NCBI GenBank assembly: GCA_026393985.1
Contig: JAPKZB010000033.1
Coordinates: 1 to 56,363 of the forward strand
Length of the DNA stretch: 56,363 bases
Direction of reading: 5' to 3'
Origin: Acidobacteriota bacterium
Lineage (GTDB): Bacteria; Acidobacteriota; Terriglobia; Bryobacterales; Bryobacteraceae
Part shown: piece by piece, positions 8,398 to 18,400 of the stretch
Position numbering within the stretch: position 1 is the first letter of the stretch
How the letters are laid out: each line of letters starts with the position of its first letter
Made by a program: the position numbers and the translations under genes
Notes under the pieces: model-generated
Told to the model about the DNA's origin: nothing
Seen by the model: the letters and a program-made list of their open reading frames with translations, nothing else
Databases searched by the model: none

Positions 8398-10298
8398 TTC
8401 CGGATGCGCCCGTCCCACCGCAGGCCGCCCCGCCACAGCCGCGGCGCGCCCACGTTCGGCAGCGGATTGAAAGCCACCAGAAACTCCCGGTTCAGCAGAT
8501 TCTCCACCGTGAAGAACGCGCTCAGGCTTCCCGTCAGCGTCCGCCGGGCGGACATCTGCAGCGTCGCATAGCCCGGCAGCCGGAACAGGTTCACGTCGTC
8601 CTCAAACTGCATGCCGAAGCTCCGGATGCCCCCGCTCAGCAGTGTCTTGCTTCCCGCGCTCAACCACGTCAAGATCAGGTTGCCCTGGTGCCGCGGCACC
8701 TGCGGAATGCGCGCGAGCGTCGGTGCTCGGAAGCGGCTATCGGCAAACAGATAAGCGGTTTCGGCGCGCAACCCGCGCCAGCGATAGTTCAGGCTCGTCT
8801 CCACCCCCCGCGTCCGCGCCTCGGCCGCGTTTCGGCGTTGCCGGTCGATCAGCGTAGGCGATACCGAAACCGTCACGTTGGTGATCAGATCGGTCAACGC
8901 GTTTGAAAAACCCGTCGTCTGCAGCGTCCAGTGCTCGCCGTACCAGTCGAATCCAAACTCGACGCCGCGGCTGAACTCCGGCCGCAGCGCGGCGTTGGCT
9001 CGCGTCACGGCGTTGCCCGCCCGGAACTCCCGGTACAACTCGTTCAGCGTCGCGGCGCGAAAACTGCGGTAGGCCGTACCGCGCGCCCGCCAGTTCTTGC
9101 GTCCGTAGGTCACCCCGCCGCTCGGGTTCCAGAACGTGTTGCTCGCCCCGGCGGTAACGGCCGTGTTGTGCAGCCGCAGGCCGCCAAACAGCTTCCAACC
9201 CTTCCACGCCGTATCGGCCTGCACAAAGCCGCCCCGCTGCCACTGCACCCCACCGCCCTGCCGGAACCCCGTGGGCAGCACCGTCTCCAGCGAGTAGCCC
9301 TCCACCCGCGTCAGATCTCCCCCCACCAGAAAATGGCTCTCCCGCTGCCCCATGCGGTAGAAGCCCGCCGCCCCGGTCGCCTCGCTCGGCACCGACTGCA
9401 CCGACGTCAACCGCTCGGTCAGCCGGTTGGCCGCAATCGAAGAAAAGTTGGCGTGGAACTGCTCCCGCGTATGCCACCCCAGCACGCTGAAGTTCTCCCG
9501 CGAGTAGTTGGCGCTCAGGTTGCCAAGTGATGTGGAGTTGGTCTGCAGCACCGTGCCGTTCTCCCGCTCCTCCGCCAGCACGTCCAACTTCACGGCCAAG
9601 CGGTCCTTGCCGCCCAGATAGTTCAGCCGGATGTCGCCCGCCACAAAGTCCACCCCGGCGCGCGTATCCACCGTGCCCCGCCGGTTGGCCGGTACGATGT
9701 AAAAGCCATCGGTGGCAAAGGCGCGCACGTTCGTGCTTAGCTCCAGCTTCGACCACAGATGCGCGAAGCCGCCCGACAACTGATGAGTGCTCCGGTTGCC
9801 GCCTTCGTAGGCGCCATGCAGTCGCCACGGCGTCGCGGATTTTGAAAACAGCGACAGCGAACCGCCCATCGCGCGGTCGCCGAACAGACTCGTCGAAGCG
9901 CCGCGGGCAACTTCCACCCGCTCCAACTCCTCGGCGTCGACCCGCGTCCAGTAAACCCAACCGCCGAAGGGATCGTTGATGGGAATCCCGTCCCACAGCA
10001 CCAGCGTCCGCGAAGCACCCGACGAACCGAGGCCGCGCAGCGACACTCCCTGCGTGGTCGGGTTGGCCACCAGCGAAGACGAGCGGCGGAAAAGGGAGAA
10101 GCCAGGCACGGACCGGAGCCGGTCGTCCAGATTTACACCCGGATTGGCCGCCAGTTGGTCCTTGTCGACCGTCGTGATCGCCGCCGGAGCCTCGGCCGAT
10201 AGCTTCTCAGAGATTGTGATGCGGGTGCGAAGTGGCTCCGGAGCCGGGTCGCTTTGCCCGAACGCCAAGGCAGTCAAGAGAAGGATCAGGTAGCGCAA
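8394..10298 (-). CDS. TonB-dependent outer-membrane receptor (BtuB/siderophore-like size)
   Basis: A 634-residue receptor with a signal peptide (RYLILLLTALAFGQ), a plug domain with LDDRLRSVPGFSLFRRSS, GVSLRGLGSSGASRTLVLWDGIPIND, and ERVEVARGASTSLFG, and a C-terminal 22-strand type barrel ending in an aromatic strand. The length and plug are those of classical vitamin/metal-chelate receptors, not the Oar-like type found elsewhere in the window. The only suitable start is TTG at 10298. A TATTCT -10 element on this strand lies 5 bases upstream, so the message is probably leaderless. The ligand is unknown; the downstream isomerase and peptidases favour an organic substrate. Confidence 0.9.
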   Translation of the reverse strand: MRYLILLLTALAFGQSDPAPEPLRTRITISEKLSAEAPAAITTVDKDQLAANPGVNLDDRLRSVPGFSLFRRSSSLVANPTTQGVSLRGLGSSGASRTLVLWDGIPINDPFGGWVYWTRVDAEELERVEVARGASTSLFGDRAMGGSLSLFSKSATPWRLHGAYEGGNRSTHQLSGGFAHLWSKLELSTNVRAFATDGFYIVPANRRGTVDTRAGVDFVAGDIRLNYLGGKDRLAVKLDVLAEERENGTVLQTNSTSLGNLSANYSRENFSVLGWHTREQFHANFSSIAANRLTERLTSVQSVPSEATGAAGFYRMGQRESHFLVGGDLTRVEGYSLETVLPTGFRQGGGVQWQRGGFVQADTAWKGWKLFGGLRLHNTAVTAGASNTFWNPSGGVTYGRKNWRARGTAYRSFRAATLNELYREFRAGNAVTRANAALRPEFSRGVEFGFDWYGEHWTLQTTGFSNALTDLITNVTVSVSPTLIDRQRRNAAEARTRGVETSLNYRWRGLRAETAYLFADSRFRAPTLARIPQVPRHQGNLILTWLSAGSKTLLSGGIRSFGMQFEDDVNLFRLPGYATLQMSARRTLTGSLSAFFTVENLLNREFLVAFNPLPNVGAPRLWRGGLRWDGRIRK

Positions 10299-10302
10299 GA
10301 AT

Positions 10303-10309
10303 TAGAATA
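10303..10309. promoter_or_regulatory. overlapping divergent -10 elements
   Basis: TAGAAT on the + strand (10303-10308) and TATTCT on the - strand (10309-10304) share five bases. The first faces the small membrane gene at 10321, the second faces the TTG of the TonB receptor at 10298 with a 5-base gap. No convincing -35 is seen for either. This is a candidate symmetric bidirectional promoter. Confidence 0.5.
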
Positions 10310-10320
10310 TCCTAATCGCT

Positions 10321-10611
10321 ATGCGTCTATGGGCGGTAGGGCTCGGCATCCCTGCACTGTTTTGGCTCTTGGCAGTGCCCCTTGTGTGGGGATGGACGCC
10401 GCCGGCTCGATGGTTTGGCCCCCGCCTGCCGCGGGCGGCAGGCGGGGGCCTGCTGGTCGCCGGCGCGCTCGCTGGTCTCGCCAACGTGGTTCTCCTAATT
10501 TGCCTCGGCGATGGACCAGCCGCGCCGCTTCTGGCCTGGATCCTGCTCCAAAGCACGGGCTGGGGCATTCTCGCGCTCATTCCCGTCTGGTCTCATCTCC
10601 GGCGCCTGTAA
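10321..10611 (+). CDS. small hydrophobic membrane protein, unknown function
   Basis: A 96-residue product with three likely membrane segments (about 5-24, 38-61 and 68-88) and a short basic end (SHLRRL). I do not recognise a family. It is divergent from the TonB receptor and appears to share a promoter region with it, with a TAGAAT 12 bases before the ATG. No Shine-Dalgarno is seen. It could be an accessory to the receptor cluster or an independent small protein. Confidence 0.55.
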   Translation: MRLWAVGLGIPALFWLLAVPLVWGWTPPARWFGPRLPRAAGGGLLVAGALAGLANVVLLICLGDGPAAPLLAWILLQSTGWGILALIPVWSHLRRL

Positions 10612-10930
10612 GTGCGTTACTCTGGTTTCGGTTTCTCGATGCAGATCCGGCTACTTACCGTCTTCTTGCCGCTTTGGCTGGATATTGCCGCCCCGATACC
10701 GCCTTTCCGCTTCCCCTTCCCAGGCAGAAACTTCTTCGCTTTGGCGGGTTGGTGGCCAATCCCGATGTGGGTAGCGCCAAGGCAGAGTCCGGCCGTCCCC
10801 GCCTCTTGCACGACGGTGGCCGCGGCGCCCGGGAGGCGGCCGGCTGGAAAACTGTTCGTCGTGGCTGAGGGCAGCGCTGGCCCCGGCACCGGCATCCAAT
10901 TGATAGGAAATCACCTCGCTCCTTAGGTCC
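10612..10930 (+). other. 319-bp stretch with no convincing gene
   Basis: A GTG directly after the previous stop opens a 104-residue frame (10612-10926), but its composition (Pro-rich, no domain, no signal) is not persuasive, and two other frames are open over much of the same stretch. It may be an untranslated leader or the remains of a gene that once preceded the WxcM-like gene at 10931. I see no tRNA or clear terminator. Confidence 0.4.
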
Positions 10931-11860
10931 ATGTCCCAACATCCCGCCGCCATCGTTGAATCCACCGATATCGGGCCCGGTACCCGCATCTGGGCGTTTG
11001 TCCACATTCTCGCCGGTGCCCGCATCGGGGCCGACTGCAATATCTGCGACCACGTCTTCATTGAAAGCGATGTCGTCGTCGGCGATCGCGTCGTCATCAA
11101 ATCGGGCGTCCAACTGTGGGACGGCGTCACACTCGGCAATGACGTCTTTGTCGGCCCCAATGTCACCTTCACGAACGATCCGTTTCCCCGCAGCCAGCAT
11201 CATCAGGAGCGCGTTGGGCGCACCACGGTGAAAGCCGGCGCCTCCATCGGCGCTAACGCCACCATCCTGCCCGGCGTCACCATCGGCGAACGGGCGATGG
11301 TCGGGGCGGCGACTGTCGTGACCCGCGACGTCCCTCCGGATACGATCGTCGTGGGCAACCCCGCTCGCATCTCCGGCTATGTCGGCGCCAAGCCCAGCGT
11401 CTCGGCTCCGCCGCGCGCCGTACTCACTGCCCCGGGCGCCGCGCCCACCAGCGTCCGTGGCGTGACCCTGCACCGCCTGCCGCACGCCGAAGATCTGCGT
11501 GGCCAGATCAGCTTCGGCGAAGCTGAACGCCATATTCCGTTTCCCGTCCGGCGGCACTTTGTCGTCTATGGCGTGCCCGGCGAAAACATCCGCGGCGAAC
11601 ACGCCCACCGGCGACTGCATCAGTTCCTCATCTGCGTGGCCGGCTCCGTGCACGCCGTCGCCGACGACGGGGCAAAGCGGGAGGAGTTTCTGCTCGACGA
11701 TCCCACCGTCGGCCTCCATCTGCCTCCCATGATCTGGGGCGTCCAGTACAAGTACTCTCCGAGCGCTGTCCTGTTGGTGCTGGCCTCGGACTACTACGAC
11801 CCTTCCGACTACATCCGCAATTACGATGAGTTTGTCCAACTCACGACCGGGGAGCGCTAG
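10931..11860 (+). CDS. WxcM-like protein: hexapeptide-repeat acyltransferase fused to FdtA/QdtA-type cupin
   Basis: A 309-residue two-domain protein. Residues about 1-150 form a left-handed beta-helix of hexapeptide repeats (GPGTRIWAFVHILAGARIGADC, with GVTIGERAMVGAATVVTRDVP) as in nucleotide-sugar N-acetyltransferases. Residues about 175-305 match the cupin of dTDP-sugar 3,4-ketoisomerases (RGEHAHRRLHQFLICVAGSV, WGVQYKYSPSAVLLVLAS). WxcM-type fusions make acylated dTDP-amino-deoxy sugars for surface glycans. The frame is intact, but the next two genes of the apparent operon, a GT2 and a YfhO protein, are broken, and no aminotransferase partner lies in the window. Confidence 0.88.
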   Translation: MSQHPAAIVESTDIGPGTRIWAFVHILAGARIGADCNICDHVFIESDVVVGDRVVIKSGVQLWDGVTLGNDVFVGPNVTFTNDPFPRSQHHQERVGRTTVKAGASIGANATILPGVTIGERAMVGAATVVTRDVPPDTIVVGNPARISGYVGAKPSVSAPPRAVLTAPGAAPTSVRGVTLHRLPHAEDLRGQISFGEAERHIPFPVRRHFVVYGVPGENIRGEHAHRRLHQFLICVAGSVHAVADDGAKREEFLLDDPTVGLHLPPMIWGVQYKYSPSAVLLVLASDYYDPSDYIRNYDEFVQLTTGER

Positions 11861-12690
11861 TGGAGGACCTCGATCGTCTGTGGCGGGAACTGATCCGCCT
11901 GCGCCGAACCCGCCGGATCGCGAGATCGTTTTTGCCGTCGACGGCAGTCCGGATCGCTGCGCTGCCATTCTGGCAACCCAGGTGCCCGCCACGGGCTGGC
12001 GCGCCCGAATCGTCTAACTCAGCCGGAACGTTGGCTCGTTCTCGGCCATCTGCGCCGTCATCGTCACCGACCTCCAGAAACCGCCCGCACTCACCGTCCG
12101 GTTTGCCTCCCTTCTCGCCTCCGGCAGCGCCGATAGGACCTTCGGCGTGCGGATCAAGCCGGTTAGTCCGTGGTTGACCGAGGTGACCTCCGGCCTGTGC
12201 TGGCGACTGTATCGGCGTTTCGTCCTGCACGAAATGCCCGCCGGCGGCGCCGATGTGTTCGGCTGCACCGGGGAGGTGCGCGACCACCTGCTCGGCCTGC
12301 GCGAAGCCAATACGAACGTCGAGGGGCTGCTGCTGTGGCTTGGCTGCCGGCAGGTGTTCGTTTCCTATGAACGCCACGCGCACCGCGAAGACCGCAGCAG
12401 TTGGACCTTTGCCCCAAAGCGGCGTTACTCTTCCTGCTTGCCGCCGGGTTGCTCGGCACCGGCATGCCGTTTTGGTGGCGGCCATTGGACGCGGCGCCTG
12501 GTCCTAGGGGGGGATCATCGCACCGGGTTACACGCCGCTGATTCTCGTCGTCACCATTTTCGGCGGGTCGACGATGTTTGGCTTAGGCATCAGTGGCCAG
12601 TATCTGAGGCGGGCTCTGCGCAATACCCGGCAGCGCCCCAACTACCTCGTCCGGACCGTTGCGCGTTTTGCCCGGGATACGCGCGTATGA
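11860..12690 (+). pseudogene. broken GT2 (DPM1/GtrB-like) glycosyltransferase
   Basis: Pieces of one polyprenyl-phosphate sugar transferase lie in order in different frames: an N-terminal helix (VEDLDRLWRELIRLRR) from the GTG at 11860; after a shift, DREIVFAVDGSPD; an in-frame TAA at 12015-12017; then LSRNVGSFSAI, with about ten residues deleted before TDLQKPP; then VDVFGCT-like and WLGCRQVFVSYERHAHRE segments; and after another shift near 12425 the membrane tail GYTPLILVVTIFGG with GISGQYLRRALRN. The N-terminal beta strand of the GT-A fold is absent. The original stop at 12688-12690 overlaps the next ATG, and the 5' end abuts the WxcM-like gene, so the operon layout survives while the gene is dead. 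Confidence 0.82.
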
Positions 12691-14548
12691 AGCGGCATGC
12701 GATGGTGCTGCGGCTGGGCGCCCGCCGTGCCTGGGTGCTCCACACCGCCGGCTTCAATGCAAGGAGATGCCTACTCGGTCGGAATCCGGCGAAACTCTTT
12801 GCGGCCACCTTTTCGCCCTGGACTCCCTACGTGCAACTGGACCGGTACACCTTCGCCAGTACCCGGTTTCAGCCTTTCTATTCCCCCGGGCCTGATCTTC
12901 CTCTGGTTATTCCCCAACACCTTCGGCTGCAACTGCTTCGTCCCGACGTACTACCTGCTGGCCCGACACGTCTGCTATCCCCTGTGCCAAGAACTCGACC
13001 TGGACGAACCGCCCGTGTTCCTCGGCGGCCTCCTCTTCCTGGGCCGCGGCTGTCTGATGGCGCAAAAAGAGTATCAGACGAAAGGGTATCAGACGATGAT
13101 GTCCACCACGGTCTGGCTACCGCTGATCCTCTGCTTCGCCGCTCGGTACGCAAGCACGGGCGAGAGGCGCGAACCCGTCTTCGCCGGGCTGGCCGTAGCT
13201 GCCTCTCTGCTCGGCGGCTTCCCCCAGGTTGCCGTTTACGGCCCGCTGCTCGCGGCAGCTTTCCGGTTCTAGCGCGCTGGCCGCCGGCCCGTGGCTGACT
13301 CGGCGCTGTGCGTCCTGTTCGCCTTTCTGCTCAGTTCGCCGCAACCGCTGACCGTGGCCGAGACGCTGCCGTGGATCACGCCGCAGAGTCTTACCTTTGA
13401 ACGGTTCAACGAAAACTCCCTGCCGCTGTCCTGATTCTTCGGCTTTCTTATGCCCAAGATCCGCGGCGGTCTGCACCAGGCACCCAGTAACGGACCGGGC
13501 GGCGAGGTCGTCGAAGCCTTTTTCTACTGCGGACTCGCTCCCGTCCTGCTGGCGCTGGCCGTGCTGACCGCCTGCGGGTGTCACGAGCGCCGGCGGATGG
13601 TCTGGCCCGTGTTAGCCGTGGGCGCGGCGCTGACCCTGGCCTTCGTGGCCACCAGCGTCTGCCTGCCCCTCCGCCTGCTGGGTTGGAGGCTGGGACCGCT
13701 CTTCCCGCTCGAGGTCGGGAGCGTTCCCCGCACTCTCTACGACAACCCGGACACCACCTACCTATTCGGCGCCGAGCGGCGGGCCGAGGTGAGCTTGCTC
13801 CACCGCCAGGATCTCGATCCGCAGACCCATCGCATTCTCCCCCTCGACCTGCCGCTCTGTTCCACAGCGATCCCCCGCTCAGCAAGATGGATGGCCTCAG
13901 CACCGCCGGCGACTATACGCCCATGTGGATCAGTCGCTATCAGGCGCTCATCGGCGTTGATCTGAGCGGCGGGAGCGGGGACGCCATCGTGGGGGACCGC
14001 CAGCTGCTTTCGGCCCTGACCATCCGCTATCTGCTGGTACGGTCTCCGTTCAGCGCTTTTTCCGTCCGTCGCAACCGCGTCTATCAAGAACTGGCCAAAT
14101 CGCGGGATGGTATCAGCGTCTTCGGCAACCCGGCTGCGGTTCCCCGCTTCCGCTTCGCCCGCCGCCCGCTCCCCGTCCGCTCTCCGCCCGCAACGCCCTC
14201 ATCGAAAGTCTGGCCGCGTCCGAAACCCTCGTTGCCGGAGGCATTCTCCGGCAGGAGACAGGCAATAACGCACCCGCCTGCTCCGTTGAAACTCTGGGCC
14301 GGGCCTTTCTGGTGGTCACCGATACCTGGTTCCCCGAATGGTCGGCCGAGGTGGATGGCCGCCCGGCGCCCATTGCCATCGTCAACGAGTGCGTCCGCGG
14401 CGTGTTCGTCGAAGCCGCCGGACGTCACGAAATCAGAATGCGCTTCTGGCGCTGCAGTCTGTCGGTGGGGTTGGCGGCCACCGCCGCCGGGCTCCTGCTG
14501 GTGCCGCTGCGCATTCGCCAGTCGGCCCCGGCAAAATATTTTCGCTAG
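12687..14548 (+). pseudogene. broken YfhO-family membrane protein
   Basis: Starting at an ATG that overlaps the GT2 stop (ATGA), pieces of a YfhO-type multi-spanning protein occur in changing frames: WTPYVQLDRYTFAST, FVPTYYLLARHVCYPL, STTVWLPLILCFA and FPQVAVYGPLL, then stops at 13270-13272 and near 13430, SNGPGGEVVEAFFYCGLAPVL, a shift near 13863, AGDYTPMWISRYQALIG, IRYLLV, SVFGNPAAVPRF, another shift, and finally the intact extracytoplasmic end TDTWFPEWSAEVDGRPAPI. At least four disruptions and a large loss of central membrane helices are visible. YfhO proteins help decorate surface polymers with sugars, consistent with the adjacent GT2 and WxcM-like genes. Confidence 0.8.
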
Positions 14549-14613
14549 GCTGGTGAAACTGCTGTTACTTGTCGATAACACCAGCGTCTACATCTGTCGA
14601 GTGAGGATACGCC

Positions 14614-15207
14614 ATGTTGCGCCGTGCCCTGTTGCTGCTATTCCTGCCAGCTCTGCTGTGCGCTGAAAGCAAAGAAGTGACGATCGTCATGCAGTTCGCG
14701 GAAGGCTTTTCGCCCCAGGCCCTTCAAGAGATGCAGGCTGAGGCAGACCGTATTGTGCGTAAAGCCGGCGTCAAGCTTGCCTTCCTGCACCGTCACGAAG
14801 CCGCTCAAGACTCCTACAGCGAGCTTATGTTTTTCAAGATGTCGGGCCGCTGTGAAATGGACTCTCTCCCTCCCTTGCTTGACGAACGGGGCCCGCTCGC
14901 CTTCACCCTGACGACCGATGGCAGAGTTCTCCCCTTCGGCGAGTTGAAGTGTGACCGCCTGCGGGAGTCGATCAAGACCGCGATGGTTGGTTCGGACTTC
15001 AACAAAGGCAATCAGTTGTTGGGCCGCGCGATGGGCCGGGTACTGGCGCACGAACTGTACCACATGCTGGCCCGCACCAAAGGACACGGCAAAGGGGGCG
15101 TGGCGCGAGAAGCGCTCTCCGCCCGGCAGTTGATTGCCGAAAAACTCGAGTTGGGCGACCACGATTGCGCTTTTCTGCGCTCGACTGCGAGAAAGAGTTT
15201 TCTTTAA
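14614..15207 (+). CDS. secreted zincin-like protein with HELYH motif
   Basis: A 197-residue protein with a signal peptide (MLRRALLLLFLPALLCA). The C-terminal third carries AHELYHMLARTKGHGKGG, an HExxH zinc-protease motif (146-150) followed by a His and Gly-rich turn, and then AREALSARQLIAEKLEL. This arrangement occurs in small acidobacterial exported proteins of unknown role. The motif suggests a metallopeptidase, but the rest of the fold cannot be assigned and activity is inferred. A GTGAGGA stretch about 6 bases before the ATG is a fair ribosome binding site, unlike many genes in the window. It lies alone after the decayed glycan genes. Confidence 0.7.
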   Translation: MLRRALLLLFLPALLCAESKEVTIVMQFAEGFSPQALQEMQAEADRIVRKAGVKLAFLHRHEAAQDSYSELMFFKMSGRCEMDSLPPLLDERGPLAFTLTTDGRVLPFGELKCDRLRESIKTAMVGSDFNKGNQLLGRAMGRVLAHELYHMLARTKGHGKGGVAREALSARQLIAEKLELGDHDCAFLRSTARKSFL

Positions 15208-15431
15208 TGCCGCATCGCATTTTTTCGCATTTCCCTCTCGACGCCGGGGCAAACTTACGCTACCGTATTGATTAAGTCGTTCGGGTCCAGGAAGTTTGAC
15301 CCCTCACTTTCCAGCGTTTTCCATTTCGAGCCGCGCGCATGGCTCATCTTGCCTGGTAGCTGCAAAACCCCACTCTCCGTTCAGAGTCCATCCAGCACCT
15401 TTGTGCTGACGCTTAACCTAAGGATCTTCAA

Positions 15432-18400
15432 ATGGTTACTCGTTGGACCGCTTTTGCACTTCCATTCGCGCTTTTCTCGCTGAGCGCTTCGGCGCAGTCG
15501 ATTCAAGGGGGCCTCCGAGGGTTGGTCTCCGACAGTGGCGGTGGCGTGATCGCCAACGTCAAGGTTTCCCTGACCGATCAGGCCACCAACCTGACCCGCA
15601 GCACCCTCACCAGTGCCACCGGGGACTATGTCTTCAACGCTGTGGTCCCCGCCGTCTACACGGTTACGGCCGAATCCCCCGGCTTCAAAAAATACGATCG
15701 GCAAGGCGTCACGGTCGGCACCCAGGAATTCCTCACCGCCGACATCAAAATGGAAGTCGGCAATGTCACCGAATCGGTAATGGTCACCGAAGAGGTTCCG
15801 GTGATCGAAACGGCCAACGCGTCGGCCGGTCAGCTCATCGACCGCCAGAAATTGATCGATCTGCCTAACCTCGGCCGCAATCCCTTCATGATGGCCAAGA
15901 TCGCGCAGAATGTCGTGGCGGTGGGCAATCCCCGATTTAACCGGATGCAGGACCAGTCGGGATCCTCCCAGATTTCGCTCGCCGGCGGTCCCGTTCGCGG
16001 CAACAATTATCTGCTCGATGGCATCCCGATCACCGACTCGGTCAACCGCGCCGTCGTCATTCCTTCGCTCGAGGCGGTGCAGGAGGTGAAGGTGCAAGCC
16101 AATACCTACGACGCCGAAATGGGTCGCACGGGTGGCGGCATGTTCAATACCTTCATGAAGAGCGGCGCCAACTCGCTGCAGGGTTCCGCCTTCGGGTACA
16201 TGCGCGAAACCGACTGGCTCGCCAACAATTTCTTCAACAACCGCGCCGGCCGCGCCCGCCCCAACCAACCCTTCCGCAACTACGGAGGTTCCATTGGCGG
16301 CCCCGTCTCCATCCCGAAGCTCTATAACGGTAAAGACAAGACCTTTTTCTGGATTGCCGGGGAGGCCTACCGCCAAACCTCATCTACCACCGGGGAGTTC
16401 GCCGTACCCACGGCCACCGAGATTGGCGGCGACTTCTCCCGCTCCTTCCGCAGCGGCTCCTCCGGCTCCCTCCAGCTCGTCTTCGATCCATTAACCACCC
16501 AGCCGGACGGTACACGGCAAGCCTTCCCGGGGAACCTCATTCCCGCTAACCGGCTCAACCCCATCGGATTGGCGATCGCCCGCACCTACCCCGCGCCGAC
16601 CCGCGACCGCGCCGGCTTCGGTCAAAACAACTACACGGCGGCCTCCAACCAGTACGATCGCGCCGATCAAACCACCTGGAAGGTAGACCACCAGGTCAAC
16701 GCCTGGTGGCGCGCCACCGGCTCCTATCTTCACTACGGCTCCCTCGAACCAGGCGAAAACTGGTTCGGCAACATCTCCTCGCCCGCCCAGTGGACGCTCG
16801 GCCGCAAGGTGGACGCCACGGCTCTCAACAGCATCTTCACCCCCAGCCCCACCACCGTCATCACCGTTCGCTACGGCTTCAACCGGTTCCCCAATCTAAG
16901 TTCGCAGCGTTCTGCCGGTTTCAACCTCGGCTCCCTCGGCTTCCCGGCCAACTATCTCTCCCAGGTCGATTCCCGCACCTTCCCCAACATCGGCATGCAG
17001 AACTTCTCCGCCCTCGGCGCGAACAGTAACAGCCAGCAGGTGTTTCATTCAAAGAATCTCCTCGGATCGGTGGCGAAATTCGTCGGCCGCCACAGCTTCA
17101 AGATGGGGGCTGACTACCGTCGGCTGCACATCGACGGCGTCGACCTCGGCAACGCCTCGGGCGCCTTCAACTTCAACGACCAGTTCACCCGCTCGAACCC
17201 GCTGGCCGCCACGGCCGGCACCGGTTCCGACCTCGCCTCTCTCCTGCTCGGCCTGCCGGCGAGTGGCGACTTCCTCAAGGCCACCAAGATGTTTCAGTAC
17301 GTCGATTACTGGGCCGTGTACTTACACGATGACTTCCGCATCAATGCCAAGCTGACGCTCAACTACGGCATCCGCTACGAGTACGAAACCGGACTGCAGG
17401 CCACCAACAACACCCTCATCACCGGCTTCAGCCGCACCGTCGCCAACCCCATCGCCGTCACCTCACCCGTGGCCGGCTTCACCCCGAAAGGCGGCCTGCT
17501 TTACGCCGGCCAGGACGGTGGCCGCACCCAGACCGGAAACCTGAACCGCAACAAGTTCAGCCCCCGCGTCGGCATGGCCTACCAACTCAACTCGAAAACT
17601 ACGCTGCGCGCCGGCTACGGCATCTTCTGGGCTCCCATTCCCTATGGCTTCCAGAACACCCTGGGTTACTCGCAAACCACCGCCATGCTCGCCACCGCCG
17701 ACGGCGGCTTCACCCCGGCAGGCTCGCTCTCCAATCCCTTCCCCTCCGGCATCCTGACGCCCGTTGGCAACTCGAACGGCCTGCAGGCCGGCATCGGGCA
17801 AGCCATCGGCTTCATCAGCCAGGACCACCGCGCGCCCAGCATCCACCAGTTCTCGTTCGATATCCAACGGCAACTCCCCTGGGGCCTGGGCCTGGCGGCG
17901 GGCTACGTCGGCAGCCGCTCTTACAATCTCGTCCTCGGCGCAGGCGGCGTCAACATCAACCAACTCGATCCGACGAACTTTTCGCTCGGTACCACCGCGC
18001 TGAACGCTTCCATTACCAACCCCTACTTCCGCGCCGGCGGCCCCGGCTTTATCGGCGCCCGCACCATGACGCGGGAGCAGTTCCTCCGCCCGTTCAACCA
18101 GTTCTCCAACGTTACTCTCAGCAACAGCGACTACAATCGGGCCGTCTACGATTCCTTCGTCAGCAAGATTCAGAAGCGCATGTCCGGCGGTTTCAGCTTC
18201 CTCGGCTCCTGGACCTGGTCCCGCAATCTGGACGCCTCCGTTGGCGGTGCAGGCACCTTCTTCAATGGCTTGGGCGCCATCCAGAACGCCTATGACCTCA
18301 ACGCCGAATACTCGCTGTCGAGCGTGCACTCCCCCCATCGCTTCAGCAGCGCGTTTACCTACGAACTCCCGTTTGGCAAGGGTAATCCCTTCGTCAACAA

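Noticed and set aside
10612-10926. A 104-residue gene directly after the small membrane protein
   Set aside because: No motif or signal, Pro-rich low-information sequence, and competing open frames; recorded as an unexplained gap instead.
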